15,868 nucleotides of DNA from an uncultured Propionibacteriaceae bacterium (GTDB lineage Bacteria; Actinomycetota; Actinomycetes; Propionibacteriales; Propionibacteriaceae): contig CALMAD010000329.1 in the NCBI GenBank assembly GCA_937859105.1, positions 1 through 15,868 of the forward strand, given 5' to 3'. Position numbers and translations under genes: made by a program. Positions 1 through 7,941 of this stretch are shown one piece after another. The notes beneath the pieces are model-generated. The model made no database searches. It had not been told where the DNA came from and saw nothing but the letters and a program-made list of their open reading frames with translations. Position 1 is the stretch's first letter. The number at the start of each line of letters is the position of its first letter.

Positions 1-196
1 GGTACACCATTGGCAGCCAGGCCCACCCGAACGTGTGATACCTCAGAACGCGGAGCAGGCCGACGCCGCGCAGGGTGTCGATGTACAGGTCCCGGGACGC
101 CGCGGCGCGCTGGGCGCCGGGCGCCGGGGACGCCGTGGTCGGGCCGGCCGCGATCGCGTCCGGCGTGGAATCGATCCGGTTCATGAGCGCCGTCAT
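1..196 (-). CDS. membrane acyltransferase (acyltransferase 3 family), N-terminal fragment, cut by window start
   Basis: Reading the minus strand from the ATG at 196 gives 65 codons that stay open to the window edge. A polar, Ala/Pro-rich head of about 35 residues leads into RDLYIDTLRG followed by RVLRYHTFGW, which resembles the entry to the first membrane helix and the early Arg/His-containing segment of acyltransferase 3 family proteins. Members of this family are multi-pass membrane enzymes that acylate sugars or exported glycans. The ATG overlaps the stop of the upstream deacetylase/glycosyltransferase gene as ATGA (196 to 193), so the two are probably translationally coupled. By analogy with the ica system, where a deacetylase, a GT2 synthase and an acyltransferase-3 protein act together, it may acylate the same polymer. 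Only the N-terminus is visible, so the family call rests on short motifs and context. Confidence 0.6.
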   Translation of the reverse strand, partial: MTALMNRIDSTPDAIAAGPTTASPAPGAQRAAASRDLYIDTLRGVGLLRVLRYHTFGWAWLPMVY

Positions 197-2562
197 GCCG
201 TCGCCCCCTTCGTGCCGCGGGCGAACAGCCGCGAGTCGTGGGCGGCGTCCATGGAGCCGGTGCGGGCGAGCTTGTTCCAGCCCATCGTGCCGCCCTTGAT
301 CGCGAGCACGACGGACTTGTACAGCAGGTACGCCCGCAGCGGGTCGTTCACGAGGCGGTAGAAGGGCACCATCTTCAGGTGGCTCCAGTCCTCGCGCATG
401 AGCCCGATGCTGGCGGCCGCCAGACCCAGGTGGATCAGGCAGAACATGACCCAGTAGGCGGCCAGGATGAGCAGCCCGCCGCCGGCGGCCGTCTGGAACG
501 TGATCACCGCGACGAACGGCAGGAACACGAGCGGGATCGCGACCGACAGCAGGAAGTTCGGCATCACGTACCAGCCGAGCGCCCCGAAGCGGCGGTTGAC
601 CATCATCCGGCGGTGCTTGTGCATCGCCTGCAGCGTGCCGTAGGTCCAGCGCTCGCGCTGCTTCAGCAGGGCGTCGAGCGTCTCCGGGACCTCGGTGTAG
701 GCGTACGCGTCGTCGTCCTGAGTGATGCGCCAGCCGAGCTGGTGCAGCGTCAGGGCGAGGTCGCAGTCCTCGGCGAGGGTGTCGGTGGAGAAGCCGCCGG
801 CCTCGACGATCGCCTCGCGCCGCCACGCGGCGCACGCGCCGGGGACGATGTTGATCGCACCGAGGGCGTCCTGCGAGGAGCGCTCGAGACCGATCATCGT
901 GAGGTACTCCAGCGCCTGCCAGCGGGTCATGAGGTTCTTCGTCCGGTTGCCGACCGCGACGACGCCCGCGACGGCGCCCAGGCGTTCGGCGCCGGGTACG
1001 GCGAAGTGCCGCACCAGGTTGGTGATGGAGTCGGGCGTCAGGATCGTGTCGGCGTCCAGGGTGACGATGACGTCGCCGGACGCCGCGGCCACCCCGTTGT
1101 TCATCGCGCTCGACTTGCCGCCGTTGGGCTGCGTGATGAGCCGGACGCGGGCGTCCCGGCGCGCGACCTCCCGGACGCGGGCCGCGGTCGCGTCCGACGA
1201 GCCGTCGTCGACGACGATGAGCTCGTGGATCGGGTACTCCGAGGCGAGGACGCTGTGGAGCGTCCGGGCGATCACGCCCTCCTCGTTGTACGCGGCCAGC
1301 ACCACGGACGCCGACACGTTCATGTCGGCCACGGCCGGCCACGTCATCGCGTCGCGCGCCTTGCGGCGCCGGTAGGCGAGCACGATGTTGAACGCGCCGA
1401 GGCCGAGCACGATCACCAGGGCCAGGCCGAACAGCCCGGACATCAGGTAGCCCGGCCAGCTGTAGTACGCGGCGACGACCGCGGTCGAGACCAGGTCGTA
1501 GTCGGTGACGGACACGGCCGCGTTGGCGTTGGCGGCGGCCGGAAGCACCTGCGGCATCGTGTGGAACGAGTAGCCGTGGGCGCGGGCCTCCGCGATCAGG
1601 TGCTTGACGTACTCGACGGTCCTCATGCGGTTGTCGCCGCCGCCGTCGTGCATCAGGACGGTGATGTTCTCGCCTGAGTCGAAGTTCGGCATCGGGATGT
1701 CGGACGCCTTCCCGGCCGGGTTGGAGTCCACCTCCCAGTCGAGCGTGTCGAAGTCGTAGCTGGCGTGCACGTAGCCCTGTCGCTGCGCGTGCAGCAGGCC
1801 CGAGATCGTCTCGCGCTGGAGCGCCAGGTCGGGGCCGGTGTACGGCATGCGCCACATCTGGGCGTTCTCGCCGGCGTAGGTGCGGATCAGCCGCTCCGTG
1901 AGCACGAGCTCGAGCTGCTGGCGCCACGCGGGCACCTTCGCCATCTGCGGATGATCCATGGTGTGGATGCCGATGGCGTGGCCCTCGCGGGCCATGCGCT
2001 GGATGATGTCAGGGTTGGCCGCGACGTGCTCGCCCATGACGAAGAACGTGGCCGGCACCTTCTCGCGCGCCAGTTCGTCGAGCAGCGCGCGCGTGACCGC
2101 CGCGTCGGGCCCGTCGTCGAACGTGAGCTGCAGCGACCGGTGCGCGGCGGCGGAGTAGCCGAACCGCTGGATGGCGTACTCGTGGTCGTCGAACGACTTG
2201 CTGTCGGTCGCGTCGAAGGTGGCCAGCTTCTCGCCCGTGAAGGGCTCGAGGCCGACGGTCCCGCCGCCGGGCGCCCGCACGATGCGAAGCACCCGCTCAA
2301 GCGGGCCGTTGCCGACGACCGGCGTCTCTTTGCCGGTGTCGAAGATGGTGAGCTCGGTGCCCGCCGGAGCGGCGGCATGCGGCGAGCGCATCGCGCCCGG
2401 CACGAAGGCCACCCCGACGGCGAGCAGGATGATCGCGAGCCCGGCCACGAGCCAGCGTGTGCGACGCCAGCGGCGTCCTGTCGGATCGGCGAACACCGTC
2501 CGGTGTTCGGCCGAGGTTGTTGAGAGCGCGCGTGAGCGCGCAGAATCCAGTCCCCCAGACAC
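193..2562 (-). CDS. bifunctional polysaccharide deacetylase / family 2 glycosyltransferase (MatB-like)
   Basis: A 789-residue membrane protein. After a cytosolic head, a helix (about 37-56) anchors an external NodB deacetylase domain: TFDDGPD (147-153) gives the catalytic and metal-binding Asp pair, HTMDH (200-204) the two metal His, RMPYTGPD (238-245) motif 3 and LMHD (303-306) motif 5. A second helix (about 371-395) leads to a cytosolic GT2 domain with AAYNEE (423-428), VVDDGSSD (450-457), the DAD metal motif (503-505), EDCD (598-601) and QRERW (635-639), then C-terminal helices (about 664-720). GT2 synthases with QxxRW build beta-linked polymers such as poly-N-acetylglucosamine, which NodB domains partly deacetylate; Streptomyces MatB has the same fusion. 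The start is GTG at 2562, preceded by a G-rich SD-like stretch (about 2568-2574). All motifs look intact. The polymer itself is inferred. Confidence 0.88.
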   Translation of the reverse strand: MSGGLDSARSRALSTTSAEHRTVFADPTGRRWRRTRWLVAGLAIILLAVGVAFVPGAMRSPHAAAPAGTELTIFDTGKETPVVGNGPLERVLRIVRAPGGGTVGLEPFTGEKLATFDATDSKSFDDHEYAIQRFGYSAAAHRSLQLTFDDGPDAAVTRALLDELAREKVPATFFVMGEHVAANPDIIQRMAREGHAIGIHTMDHPQMAKVPAWRQQLELVLTERLIRTYAGENAQMWRMPYTGPDLALQRETISGLLHAQRQGYVHASYDFDTLDWEVDSNPAGKASDIPMPNFDSGENITVLMHDGGGDNRMRTVEYVKHLIAEARAHGYSFHTMPQVLPAAANANAAVSVTDYDLVSTAVVAAYYSWPGYLMSGLFGLALVIVLGLGAFNIVLAYRRRKARDAMTWPAVADMNVSASVVLAAYNEEGVIARTLHSVLASEYPIHELIVVDDGSSDATAARVREVARRDARVRLITQPNGGKSSAMNNGVAAASGDVIVTLDADTILTPDSITNLVRHFAVPGAERLGAVAGVVAVGNRTKNLMTRWQALEYLTMIGLERSSQDALGAINIVPGACAAWRREAIVEAGGFSTDTLAEDCDLALTLHQLGWRITQDDDAYAYTEVPETLDALLKQRERWTYGTLQAMHKHRRMMVNRRFGALGWYVMPNFLLSVAIPLVFLPFVAVITFQTAAGGGLLILAAYWVMFCLIHLGLAAASIGLMREDWSHLKMVPFYRLVNDPLRAYLLYKSVVLAIKGGTMGWNKLARTGSMDAAHDSRLFARGTKGATA

Positions 2563-2766
2563 TGTCTTCCCCCCGAAAGACCGTGATGCGTGGCGCCGCG
2601 AAAGGGAGACCTCTGGTCAGGCGATCCCCCAGTGGCGAGAGGTTGGTCACCCTCTCCTGCCGCGCGGCCCGGATGTGGTCAGCATCCCGATCGTGGGCGG
2701 GGTTCGGCCCCGCCCGTCGCGGCGCCATCGCCTTGTCAGTTCGTGACGTTACGCCCCCAAAGATGC

Positions 2767-2823
2767 ATGCGTCTCGTCTTTGAACATGCCTCTGACGGCC
2801 GGAAATGCCTCTGGTTGGCGACA
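2767..2823. repeat. three direct repeats phased at exactly 19 bp
   Basis: ATGCCTCTG occurs at 2786-2794 and again at 2805-2813, and the near copy ATGCGTCTC lies at 2767-2775. The starts are 19 bp apart both times. Such phased copies upstream of divergent genes look like a tandem operator for a regulator binding one face of the helix. The rest of each 19-bp unit is not conserved, so only the 9-bp core counts. The regulator is unknown; chance cannot be excluded. Confidence 0.4.
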
Positions 2824-2842
2824 CGTCCCCGTGCGGGGGACG
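2824..2842. other. perfect 7-bp hairpin in the intergenic region
   Basis: CGTCCCC (2824-2830), loop GTGCG, GGGGACG (2836-2842). It begins one base after the third 19-bp unit. There is no T-tract on either side, so it is a poor intrinsic terminator; it may be a leader structure or incidental in GC-rich DNA. Confidence 0.25.
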
Positions 2843-3008
2843 CCCGATTCAGCGCCGGTGGCCGCGCGCCGGAGGCCCCCGGTCGGAGGCGTCCGGCAAG
2901 CGAAAACGCGGGGGCGGGCGTCCGGGAACGGGGGAGCGGAGGGCGCCGAGGCACCCGGGCCGACCCCGAGTGGTCTCGATGACAAAAACTAATGAAACTT
3001 CCGGCGTT

Positions 3009-3037
3009 GTTGCCAACCAATGGGAGGGTTGTCAACC
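3009..3037. promoter_or_regulatory. paired GTTGnCAAC inverted repeats (putative GntR operator) overlapping a promoter
   Basis: GTTG-C-CAAC at 3009-3017 and GGTTG-T-CAACC at 3027-3037 are two perfect palindromes with centres 19 bp apart. The second contains TTGTCA (3029-3034), one base off the -35 consensus, with CATATT (3053-3058) 18 bp downstream as a possible -10; TATAAC (3060-3065) is another -10 candidate. The overlap with the -35 suits repression. The GntR/FCD regulator encoded at 4490-5161 is the obvious candidate to bind here, since FadR-type regulators use short palindromes of this kind. A half-site GTTGTC also occurs at 5194-5199 between the regulator and the hydratase gene. Binding is inferred. 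Confidence 0.5.
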
Positions 3038-3074
3038 TGCCTCCCACGATCTCATATTTTATAACATCGGAATC

Positions 3075-3080
3075 AGGAGG
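3075..3080 (+). promoter_or_regulatory. ribosome binding site fixing the MFS start
   Basis: A perfect AGGAGG lies 6 nt before the ATG at 3087. The frame is open back to 2805, but nothing upstream has a comparable ribosome site and the extension lacks family similarity, so this site sets the start. Confidence 0.85.
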
Positions 3081-3086
3081 TGCTCA

Positions 3087-4439
3087 ATGAGTGAGTACAA
3101 CAACCAACCCGTCGCCCTGGACCGCCGCGGGCGGACCCCGTTCGAAGCGCACGTCGTCCGGAAGGTGACGTGGCGCATCATCCCCTTCGTCTTCATCCTG
3201 TACATCGTCAACTACGTCGACCGCGCGAACATCGGCTACGCAGCCCTGCACATGAACGCCGAACTCGGGCTCACCAGTCAGGTGTTCGGCCTGGCCGCGG
3301 GCCTGTTCTTCATCGGGTACTTCCTGTTCGAGGTGCCCAGCAACGCGGCGCTGGCCAAGTTCGGCGCCCGCCCCTGGATCGCGCGCATCCTGCTCACCTG
3401 GGGCGTCATCGCCACGCTGATGGGCTTCGTGCACGAGGGGTGGCAGCTCATCGCGGCCCGCTTCCTGCTCGGCGTCGCCGAGGCCGGGTTCTTCCCCGGC
3501 ATCGTGATCTACCTCACCCGCTGGTTCCGCGAAAAGGACCTCGCGACGACGATGTCGCTGTTCACCGCGTCCATCCCCGTGAGCTACATCATCGCCTCGC
3601 CGCTGTCCACCTGGATCATGGAGAACGTCGGCTGGTTCGGGCTGTCCGGTTGGCGCTGGATGTTCATCCTCGAGGGCGTCCCGGCGGTGCTGCTCGGCGT
3701 CCTGACGCTGTTCGTCATGACCGAGCGCCCCCGCGACGCCCGCTGGCTGGCCGACGACGAGCGCGAGTGGCTGGTGTCCCAACTGGACGCCGAGGCGTCC
3801 GCGAAGGCCGACCGCGTGCAGCATCTGTCCTTGTGGAAGACCCTCGGGAACCCCAAGGTGCTCTACCTCGGCGCGATCTACTTCGTGTACCAGGTCGGCA
3901 GCCTCGGCACGGGCTACTGGCTGCCGCAGATCATCAAGCAGCTCGGGCGGTCGCTCACGACGATCCAGATCGGGCTCATCGGGATGATCCCGTACGCGGT
4001 GGCGACGGTCGCGATGATCCTGTGGGCGCGCCACTCGGACGCCGTCCGCGAGCGCAAGCTGCACTGCTGGCTGCCGCTCGGCGTCTCGGCGCTGGCGATG
4101 TTCGGCGCCGCGCTGACGCAGTCGCCCGTGCTCGCCATCGGCGCGATCTGCATCGCGCTCGCCGGGCTGTACGCGTTCAAGTCCCCGTTCTGGGCGGTGC
4201 CCGGGCTGTTCCTGTCGAGCGCGAGCGCCACGACCGCCGTGGCCGCCATCAACTCGATCGGCAACCTGGGCGGGTTCGTCGGCCCGTACGCGCAAGGCCT
4301 CATCGTCGAGCGGACTGGCTCGACGACCGCCGGACTGATCTTCTTCGGCGTCCTGCTCGTGATCGCGACGGCGATGATGGCCGGGATGAAGCTGCGCGAG
4401 GCACGCCGGGGCGCGGAGTCTGAGAAGGTGGAGGCGTGA
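3087..4439 (+). CDS. MFS transporter, anion:cation symporter (ACS) family
   Basis: A 450-residue inner-membrane transporter of normal family length, with about twelve helices. Family signatures are NYVDRANIG (42-50) at the end of helix 1, FEVPSNAAL (81-89), RFLLGVAEAGFFPG (125-138) and GWRWMFILEG (188-197), followed by a central hydrophilic loop (about 210-250). ACS members such as the tartrate, galactonate, phthalate and 4-hydroxyphenylacetate permeases take up organic anions with protons. The gene stands alone on the plus strand, convergent with the GntR regulator and upstream of the hydratase/RraA genes, so I infer that it imports their substrate, a carboxylic acid. The exact substrate cannot be read from the sequence. 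The promoter zone has two palindromes that suggest repression. An alternative is uptake of an unrelated organic acid. Confidence 0.87.
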   Translation: MSEYNNQPVALDRRGRTPFEAHVVRKVTWRIIPFVFILYIVNYVDRANIGYAALHMNAELGLTSQVFGLAAGLFFIGYFLFEVPSNAALAKFGARPWIARILLTWGVIATLMGFVHEGWQLIAARFLLGVAEAGFFPGIVIYLTRWFREKDLATTMSLFTASIPVSYIIASPLSTWIMENVGWFGLSGWRWMFILEGVPAVLLGVLTLFVMTERPRDARWLADDEREWLVSQLDAEASAKADRVQHLSLWKTLGNPKVLYLGAIYFVYQVGSLGTGYWLPQIIKQLGRSLTTIQIGLIGMIPYAVATVAMILWARHSDAVRERKLHCWLPLGVSALAMFGAALTQSPVLAIGAICIALAGLYAFKSPFWAVPGLFLSSASATTAVAAINSIGNLGGFVGPYAQGLIVERTGSTTAGLIFFGVLLVIATAMMAGMKLREARRGAESEKVEA

Positions 4440-4458
4440 GCACCGCGGCCACCGGCAG

Positions 4459-4481
4459 GCGGGCGGCAAACCGTCGCCCGC
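4459..4481. terminator. hairpin between convergent MFS and GntR genes
   Basis: GCGGGCG (4459-4465) pairs with CGCCCGC (4475-4481), extended inward by a G-U and a C-G pair to leave a 5-nt loop. It sits in the 50-bp gap between two convergent stop codons, where a bidirectional terminator is expected. No T-tract follows on either side, so it would be an atypical terminator, as is common in high-GC actinobacteria. Confidence 0.45.
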
Positions 4482-4489
4482 GCGCCGCG

Positions 4490-5161
4490 TCACGCGAGCG
4501 TCGACTCCACGAGCCGCGTCAGGCTCGAGTCGATGTGCTCGCGGGAGACGCGCTCGGCGGCGTCCGGGTCGCCGCCGACGACCGCGTCCGCGAGCGCCGT
4601 GTGCTGGCGTCGCACCCGCTCCAGCCGCTCGGCCTGATCGATGCCCGCGAGGTTCATGCCGAGGCGCCGGTAGCGATCCGCCTTGTCCCAGAGGCCGTCG
4701 AGCACCGTGACCAGCTCGCGGTTGTGCGAGGCGCCGTACAGCGCCCGGTGGAAGGCCCGATGGGCGAGCATCGCCTCGAGGCTGCTGTCGCCGGTCAGGG
4801 GCACGAGCTCGGCGGCGGCGCGCTCGATGGCGTCGGCGTCGGCGTCCGTGCGGCGCTCGGCGCCGAGCCGCGTCGCGTGCGGCTCGAGGTGTCGGCGGAT
4901 CTCGTAGAGGTCGCGCGCACCGGCCGCCGTCAGCATGGTCGGGCGGACGTCCTTGTGCGACGCGAACTCCACCAGCCCCTCCGCGTCGAGCTTGCGCAGG
5001 GCCTCGCGCAGCGGTGTGAGGCTGACGCCGAGGTCGGCCGCCAGCCGCGCCTGCGGGATCGGCTCGCCGGGCGGCAGCTCGCCCATGATGATGCGCCGCC
5101 GCACCTCGCGGTAGGCGAACTGATTCTTCGTCAGGGCCTGGCCCAGGTCTGCGCTCGACAC
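4490..5161 (-). CDS. GntR-family transcriptional regulator, FadR/FCD subfamily
   Basis: About 223-225 residues. An N-terminal winged helix (about 15-78; RLAADLGVSLTPLREALRKL is the recognition region) is followed by an all-helical FCD ligand domain (about 85-215). His residues at 136, 140, 189 and 211 (numbered from the upstream GTG) fit the FCD metal site that binds carboxylate effectors; His136 stands where Asp is often found. Such proteins are usually repressors relieved by an organic acid. The gene diverges from the hydratase gene across about 100 bp and converges on the MFS gene, so it very likely controls this module. Two GTG codons compete: 5167 abuts the GAGAAGGGG stretch (5175-5167), whereas 5161 has it at proper spacing, so I prefer 5161. 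The difference is two residues. Confidence 0.88.
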   Translation of the reverse strand: MSSADLGQALTKNQFAYREVRRRIIMGELPPGEPIPQARLAADLGVSLTPLREALRKLDAEGLVEFASHKDVRPTMLTAAGARDLYEIRRHLEPHATRLGAERRTDADADAIERAAAELVPLTGDSSLEAMLAHRAFHRALYGASHNRELVTVLDGLWDKADRYRRLGMNLAGIDQAERLERVRRQHTALADAVVGGDPDAAERVSREHIDSSLTRLVESTLA

Positions 5162-5262
5162 GAACACCCCTTCTCGACGGCGCGGTCCGCACCGTTGTCG
5201 GGAGGCTACCGCACGCCCGCGACCGCCCGGCGCGCCGACCCGGGGACCTTCAGGAGGAACCG
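5162..5262. promoter_or_regulatory. divergent control region, GntR regulator / hydratase
   Basis: About 100 bp separate the two divergent start codons and must hold both promoters. I see the half-site GTTGTC (5194-5199) that matches the palindromes before the MFS gene, but no complete inverted repeat and no good -10. AGGAGG (5252-5257) with 5-nt spacing serves the hydratase ATG at 5263. Confidence 0.5.
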
Positions 5263-7941
5263 ATGAACGGCTGGACGACGCTCGAGACCGGGGGCACGTC
5301 GTACGCGATGGTGGACGTCCGGGGGCTGCTGGCCGACGACCTGGACCGGCTGCCGTACGTCCTGCGCCTCCTCGCCGAGAACTGCTGGCGCCACCAGGAC
5401 GCCGGGGCGGCCGAGGCGTCCGTCGACGCGCTCCGGGCGTGGGGGCGCGGCGGGGAGGCGTCCATCGACGTCATGCCGGACCGCCTGCTCATGCACGACA
5501 CGACCAGCACGCCCGCCCTCGTCGACCTGGCCGCGATGCGCGACGTCGTCGCGCGGCGAGGCGGCGACCCGGCGTCCCTGGTGCCCGTGCTGCCGATCGA
5601 GGTCTCGGTGGACCACTCGCTGGCCGTGGAGGCGTACGCGCGTCCGGACGCCGTGGCCGTGAATCAGGCGCTCGAACTGCGCCGCAACGAGGAGCGGTTC
5701 GCGTTCTTGAAGTGGGCGTCCGGGGCGATGAAGGGCGTGTCGATCAACCCGCCCGGCACCGGCATCATGCACACGCTGAACCTGGAGCAATTCGCGACGG
5801 TCTCGACCGTGCTGCCCGGGCCGGATGGCGTCGACGCCCCCGTGGTCGCCCCCGACTTCATGCTCGGGACCGACAGCCACACCCCGATGGTGAACGGGCT
5901 CGGCGTGCTGGGCTGGGGCATCGGCGGGCTGGAGGCCGAGCTGATCATGCTGGGCATCCCGACGTCGCTGCGGCTGCCTGACGTCGTGGGCGTCCGGTTG
6001 AGCGGCGCGCTGACGGCCGGGGCGTCCGCGACCGATCTCGCGCTGGTCGTGACCGAGCGGCTGCGGCGGCTCGGCGTGGCCGGACGGTTCGTGGAGTTCT
6101 TCGGCCCGGGCGTCTCGACCCTGTCGGTCGGCGAGCGTGGCGTCGTCGCCAACATGGCCCCCGAATACGGCGCGACCACGGGATTCTTCCCGGTGGACGC
6201 GGCCGTGGGGCGGTATTTGACGGCGACCGGACGTCCGGCGGAGCACGTCGCGCTGGTCGAGGCCCACGCGCGGGCGGCCGGCCTGTGGCGGACGGACGCC
6301 GACGAGCCGGAGTACTCGGAGGTGCTGGAGATCGACCTGGGGTCGCTGCGCCGGAGCGCGTCGGGGCCGCAGCGCCCGCAGGATCGGCTCGACCTGGCCG
6401 ACGTGCCCTCGTCGCTGCCCGTGGGGGAGCCGGGTGCGCCGGCGGGGGCCGACGGCGTCCCGGCGTTCCCGGTGGCGCTGGCGTCCATCACGTCGTGCAC
6501 GAACACGACGGACCCGCGGCAACTCGTCACCGCCGGCCTGCTCGCGCGGCGAGCCCGCGAGTGGGGGCTGACGGCGAAGCCGTGGGTGAAGACGTCGTTG
6601 GCGCACGGCTCGCCGGCGGCCGTCCGGTATCTGGAGCGCGCCGGGCTGCAGGAGGACCTGGACGCCCTCGGGTTCGACATCGTCGGGTTCGGGTGCGCGA
6701 CCTGCATCGGTAACTCGGGGCCGCTGCCGGAGCCGATCGCGACGCTGGCGGCGAGGGGGGACGTGCGTCCGGTGGCGATCCTCTCGGGCAACCGGAACTT
6801 CCCGGGGCGCGTGAACCCGTCGCTCGATCTGGCGTTCCTGATGGCGCCGCCGCTCGTGGTCGCGTACGCGATCGTCGGCGACGCGACCGCGGACGTGGCG
6901 GACGGCGTCCTGGGGACGACGGCGGACGGCCGCGAGATCCGGCTGGCGGATCTGTGGCCCGACCCGGCCGAGGTGGACGCGGCGCTGGCGTCCGGGCTGC
7001 GGGCGGAGGACTTCGGCGAGGCGTTCGCGCAGGCGCGGGCCAGCGAGAGCTGGGCGGGGCTGGAGGCGGCCACGGGGGCGCTGTACCCGTGGGACGAGGC
7101 GTCCACGATCCTGCAGCCGCCGGAGTTCGTGACCGGGGACACGTCGTGCCTGCTGGGCCGCTACACCGCGACGCCGCTGCTCGTGCTGGGCGACGACGTG
7201 ACGACCGACCACATCTCGCCGGCGAGCGCGATCCCGCGGGACAGCTTCGTGGCCGACTACCTGGTCGAGCGAGGCGAGGACCGCGGCGACCTGAACGTGT
7301 TCGCGTCGCGGCGCGGCAACTGGAAGGTGATGATGCGCGGGGCGTTCTTCAACAAGAACCTCCGCAACGCGCTGGGCGCCGGTGTCGACGGCGGGCTGCC
7401 GACCGGGTACACCGTGGTCGCGGGGAGCCACGAGGTGCTGCCGATCTTCGAGGTGGCCGCGCGGTACCGGGGCGAGGGGCGGTCGGCGATCGTGGTCGCG
7501 GGGGAGCGGTACGGCATGGGGTCGTCGCGCGACTGGGCCGCGAAGGCCCAGCGGCTGCTGGATATTCGGGCGGTGCTCGCGGCGTCGTTCGAGCGGATCC
7601 ACCGGTCGAATCTCGTCGGGATGGGCATCCTGCCGCTCGTCGTGACCGGCGACGACCTCGCCCTGGTGCAGTCGCTCGGCGTCGACGACACGGTGGAGAT
7701 CGATGTGACGGCGATCGCACCGGAGGCGTCCGTGCCGGTGGTGGCGGTGATCGGGGGCGTCCGGCACGAGATCGCGGCGAGGGCCGCGGTCGAAACGGAG
7801 GCGGAGGTCGCCCTCCTCGAGGCGGGCGGCGCGGTGCCCTTCATTCTTGACCGGACCGAGCGGGCGGCAGCGGTGCCGGCGTCCGGTGCGGGGGCCAGTG
7901 AAGTGATCGAACAAGGGAACCACGATGGGAACGACGGCTGA
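5263..7941 (+). CDS. aconitase-family [4Fe-4S] hydratase, mixed AcnA/AcnD features
   Basis: An 892-residue, full-length aconitase. Cluster ligands are C412 (SCTN), C478 and C481 (GCATCIGN). Other active-site motifs are DSHTPMV (204-210), SGNRNFPGR (508-516), TTDHISP (647-653), RRGN (683-686) and GSSRDWAAK (753-761). Family members dehydrate and rehydrate citrate-like tricarboxylates through a cis-alkene. Housekeeping AcnA has QDFTGVP in the early active-site loop; here it reads HDTTSTP (78-84). The HD, VDHSLAVEA (116-124) and DSHTP motifs recall the 2-methylcitrate dehydratase AcnD, while the C-terminal RRGN/MMRG block is AcnA-like. Specificity may therefore not be citrate. The next gene overlaps it by 17 nt, and a GntR gene diverges from it. 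A plain aconitase is the main alternative. The far C-terminus (about 865-892) is a loose, Ala/Gly-rich tail. Confidence 0.85.
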   Translation: MNGWTTLETGGTSYAMVDVRGLLADDLDRLPYVLRLLAENCWRHQDAGAAEASVDALRAWGRGGEASIDVMPDRLLMHDTTSTPALVDLAAMRDVVARRGGDPASLVPVLPIEVSVDHSLAVEAYARPDAVAVNQALELRRNEERFAFLKWASGAMKGVSINPPGTGIMHTLNLEQFATVSTVLPGPDGVDAPVVAPDFMLGTDSHTPMVNGLGVLGWGIGGLEAELIMLGIPTSLRLPDVVGVRLSGALTAGASATDLALVVTERLRRLGVAGRFVEFFGPGVSTLSVGERGVVANMAPEYGATTGFFPVDAAVGRYLTATGRPAEHVALVEAHARAAGLWRTDADEPEYSEVLEIDLGSLRRSASGPQRPQDRLDLADVPSSLPVGEPGAPAGADGVPAFPVALASITSCTNTTDPRQLVTAGLLARRAREWGLTAKPWVKTSLAHGSPAAVRYLERAGLQEDLDALGFDIVGFGCATCIGNSGPLPEPIATLAARGDVRPVAILSGNRNFPGRVNPSLDLAFLMAPPLVVAYAIVGDATADVADGVLGTTADGREIRLADLWPDPAEVDAALASGLRAEDFGEAFAQARASESWAGLEAATGALYPWDEASTILQPPEFVTGDTSCLLGRYTATPLLVLGDDVTTDHISPASAIPRDSFVADYLVERGEDRGDLNVFASRRGNWKVMMRGAFFNKNLRNALGAGVDGGLPTGYTVVAGSHEVLPIFEVAARYRGEGRSAIVVAGERYGMGSSRDWAAKAQRLLDIRAVLAASFERIHRSNLVGMGILPLVVTGDDLALVQSLGVDDTVEIDVTAIAPEASVPVVAVIGGVRHEIAARAAVETEAEVALLEAGGAVPFILDRTERAAAVPASGAGASEVIEQGNHDGNDG

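Larger units (their letters stand above)
2563..3086. other. 524-bp non-coding regulatory region between divergent genes
   Basis: No convincing gene lies here. Open frames in it start inside GC-rich sequence without a ribosome site and match nothing I recognise. It holds, in order: a small inverted repeat (GAGAGG/CCTCTC, 2637-2656) in the leader of the polysaccharide gene; three direct repeats phased at 19 bp (2767, 2786, 2805); a perfect 7-bp hairpin (2824-2842); a GC-rich stretch; and an AT-richer promoter zone (about 2980-3070) with two GTTGnCAAC inverted repeats before the MFS gene. It must carry the promoters for both divergent genes. Confidence 0.7.

Noticed and set aside
35..361. Small plus-strand gene at the window start
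   Set aside because: It runs antisense to the acyltransferase start and the glycosyltransferase end, both of which are supported by motifs.
238..1677. 479-codon plus-strand frame inside the deacetylase/glycosyltransferase
   Set aside because: Shadow of the real minus-strand gene; Val/Asp/Arg-rich with no motif.
2805..3086. 94-residue N-terminal extension of the MFS transporter
   Set aside because: The extension is Arg/Gly-rich and has no ribosome site; AGGAGG at 3075 fixes the start at 3087.
3084..5192. 702-codon minus-strand frame across the MFS and GntR genes
   Set aside because: Low-complexity Arg/Ala/Gly-rich product that crosses two well-supported genes in other frames.
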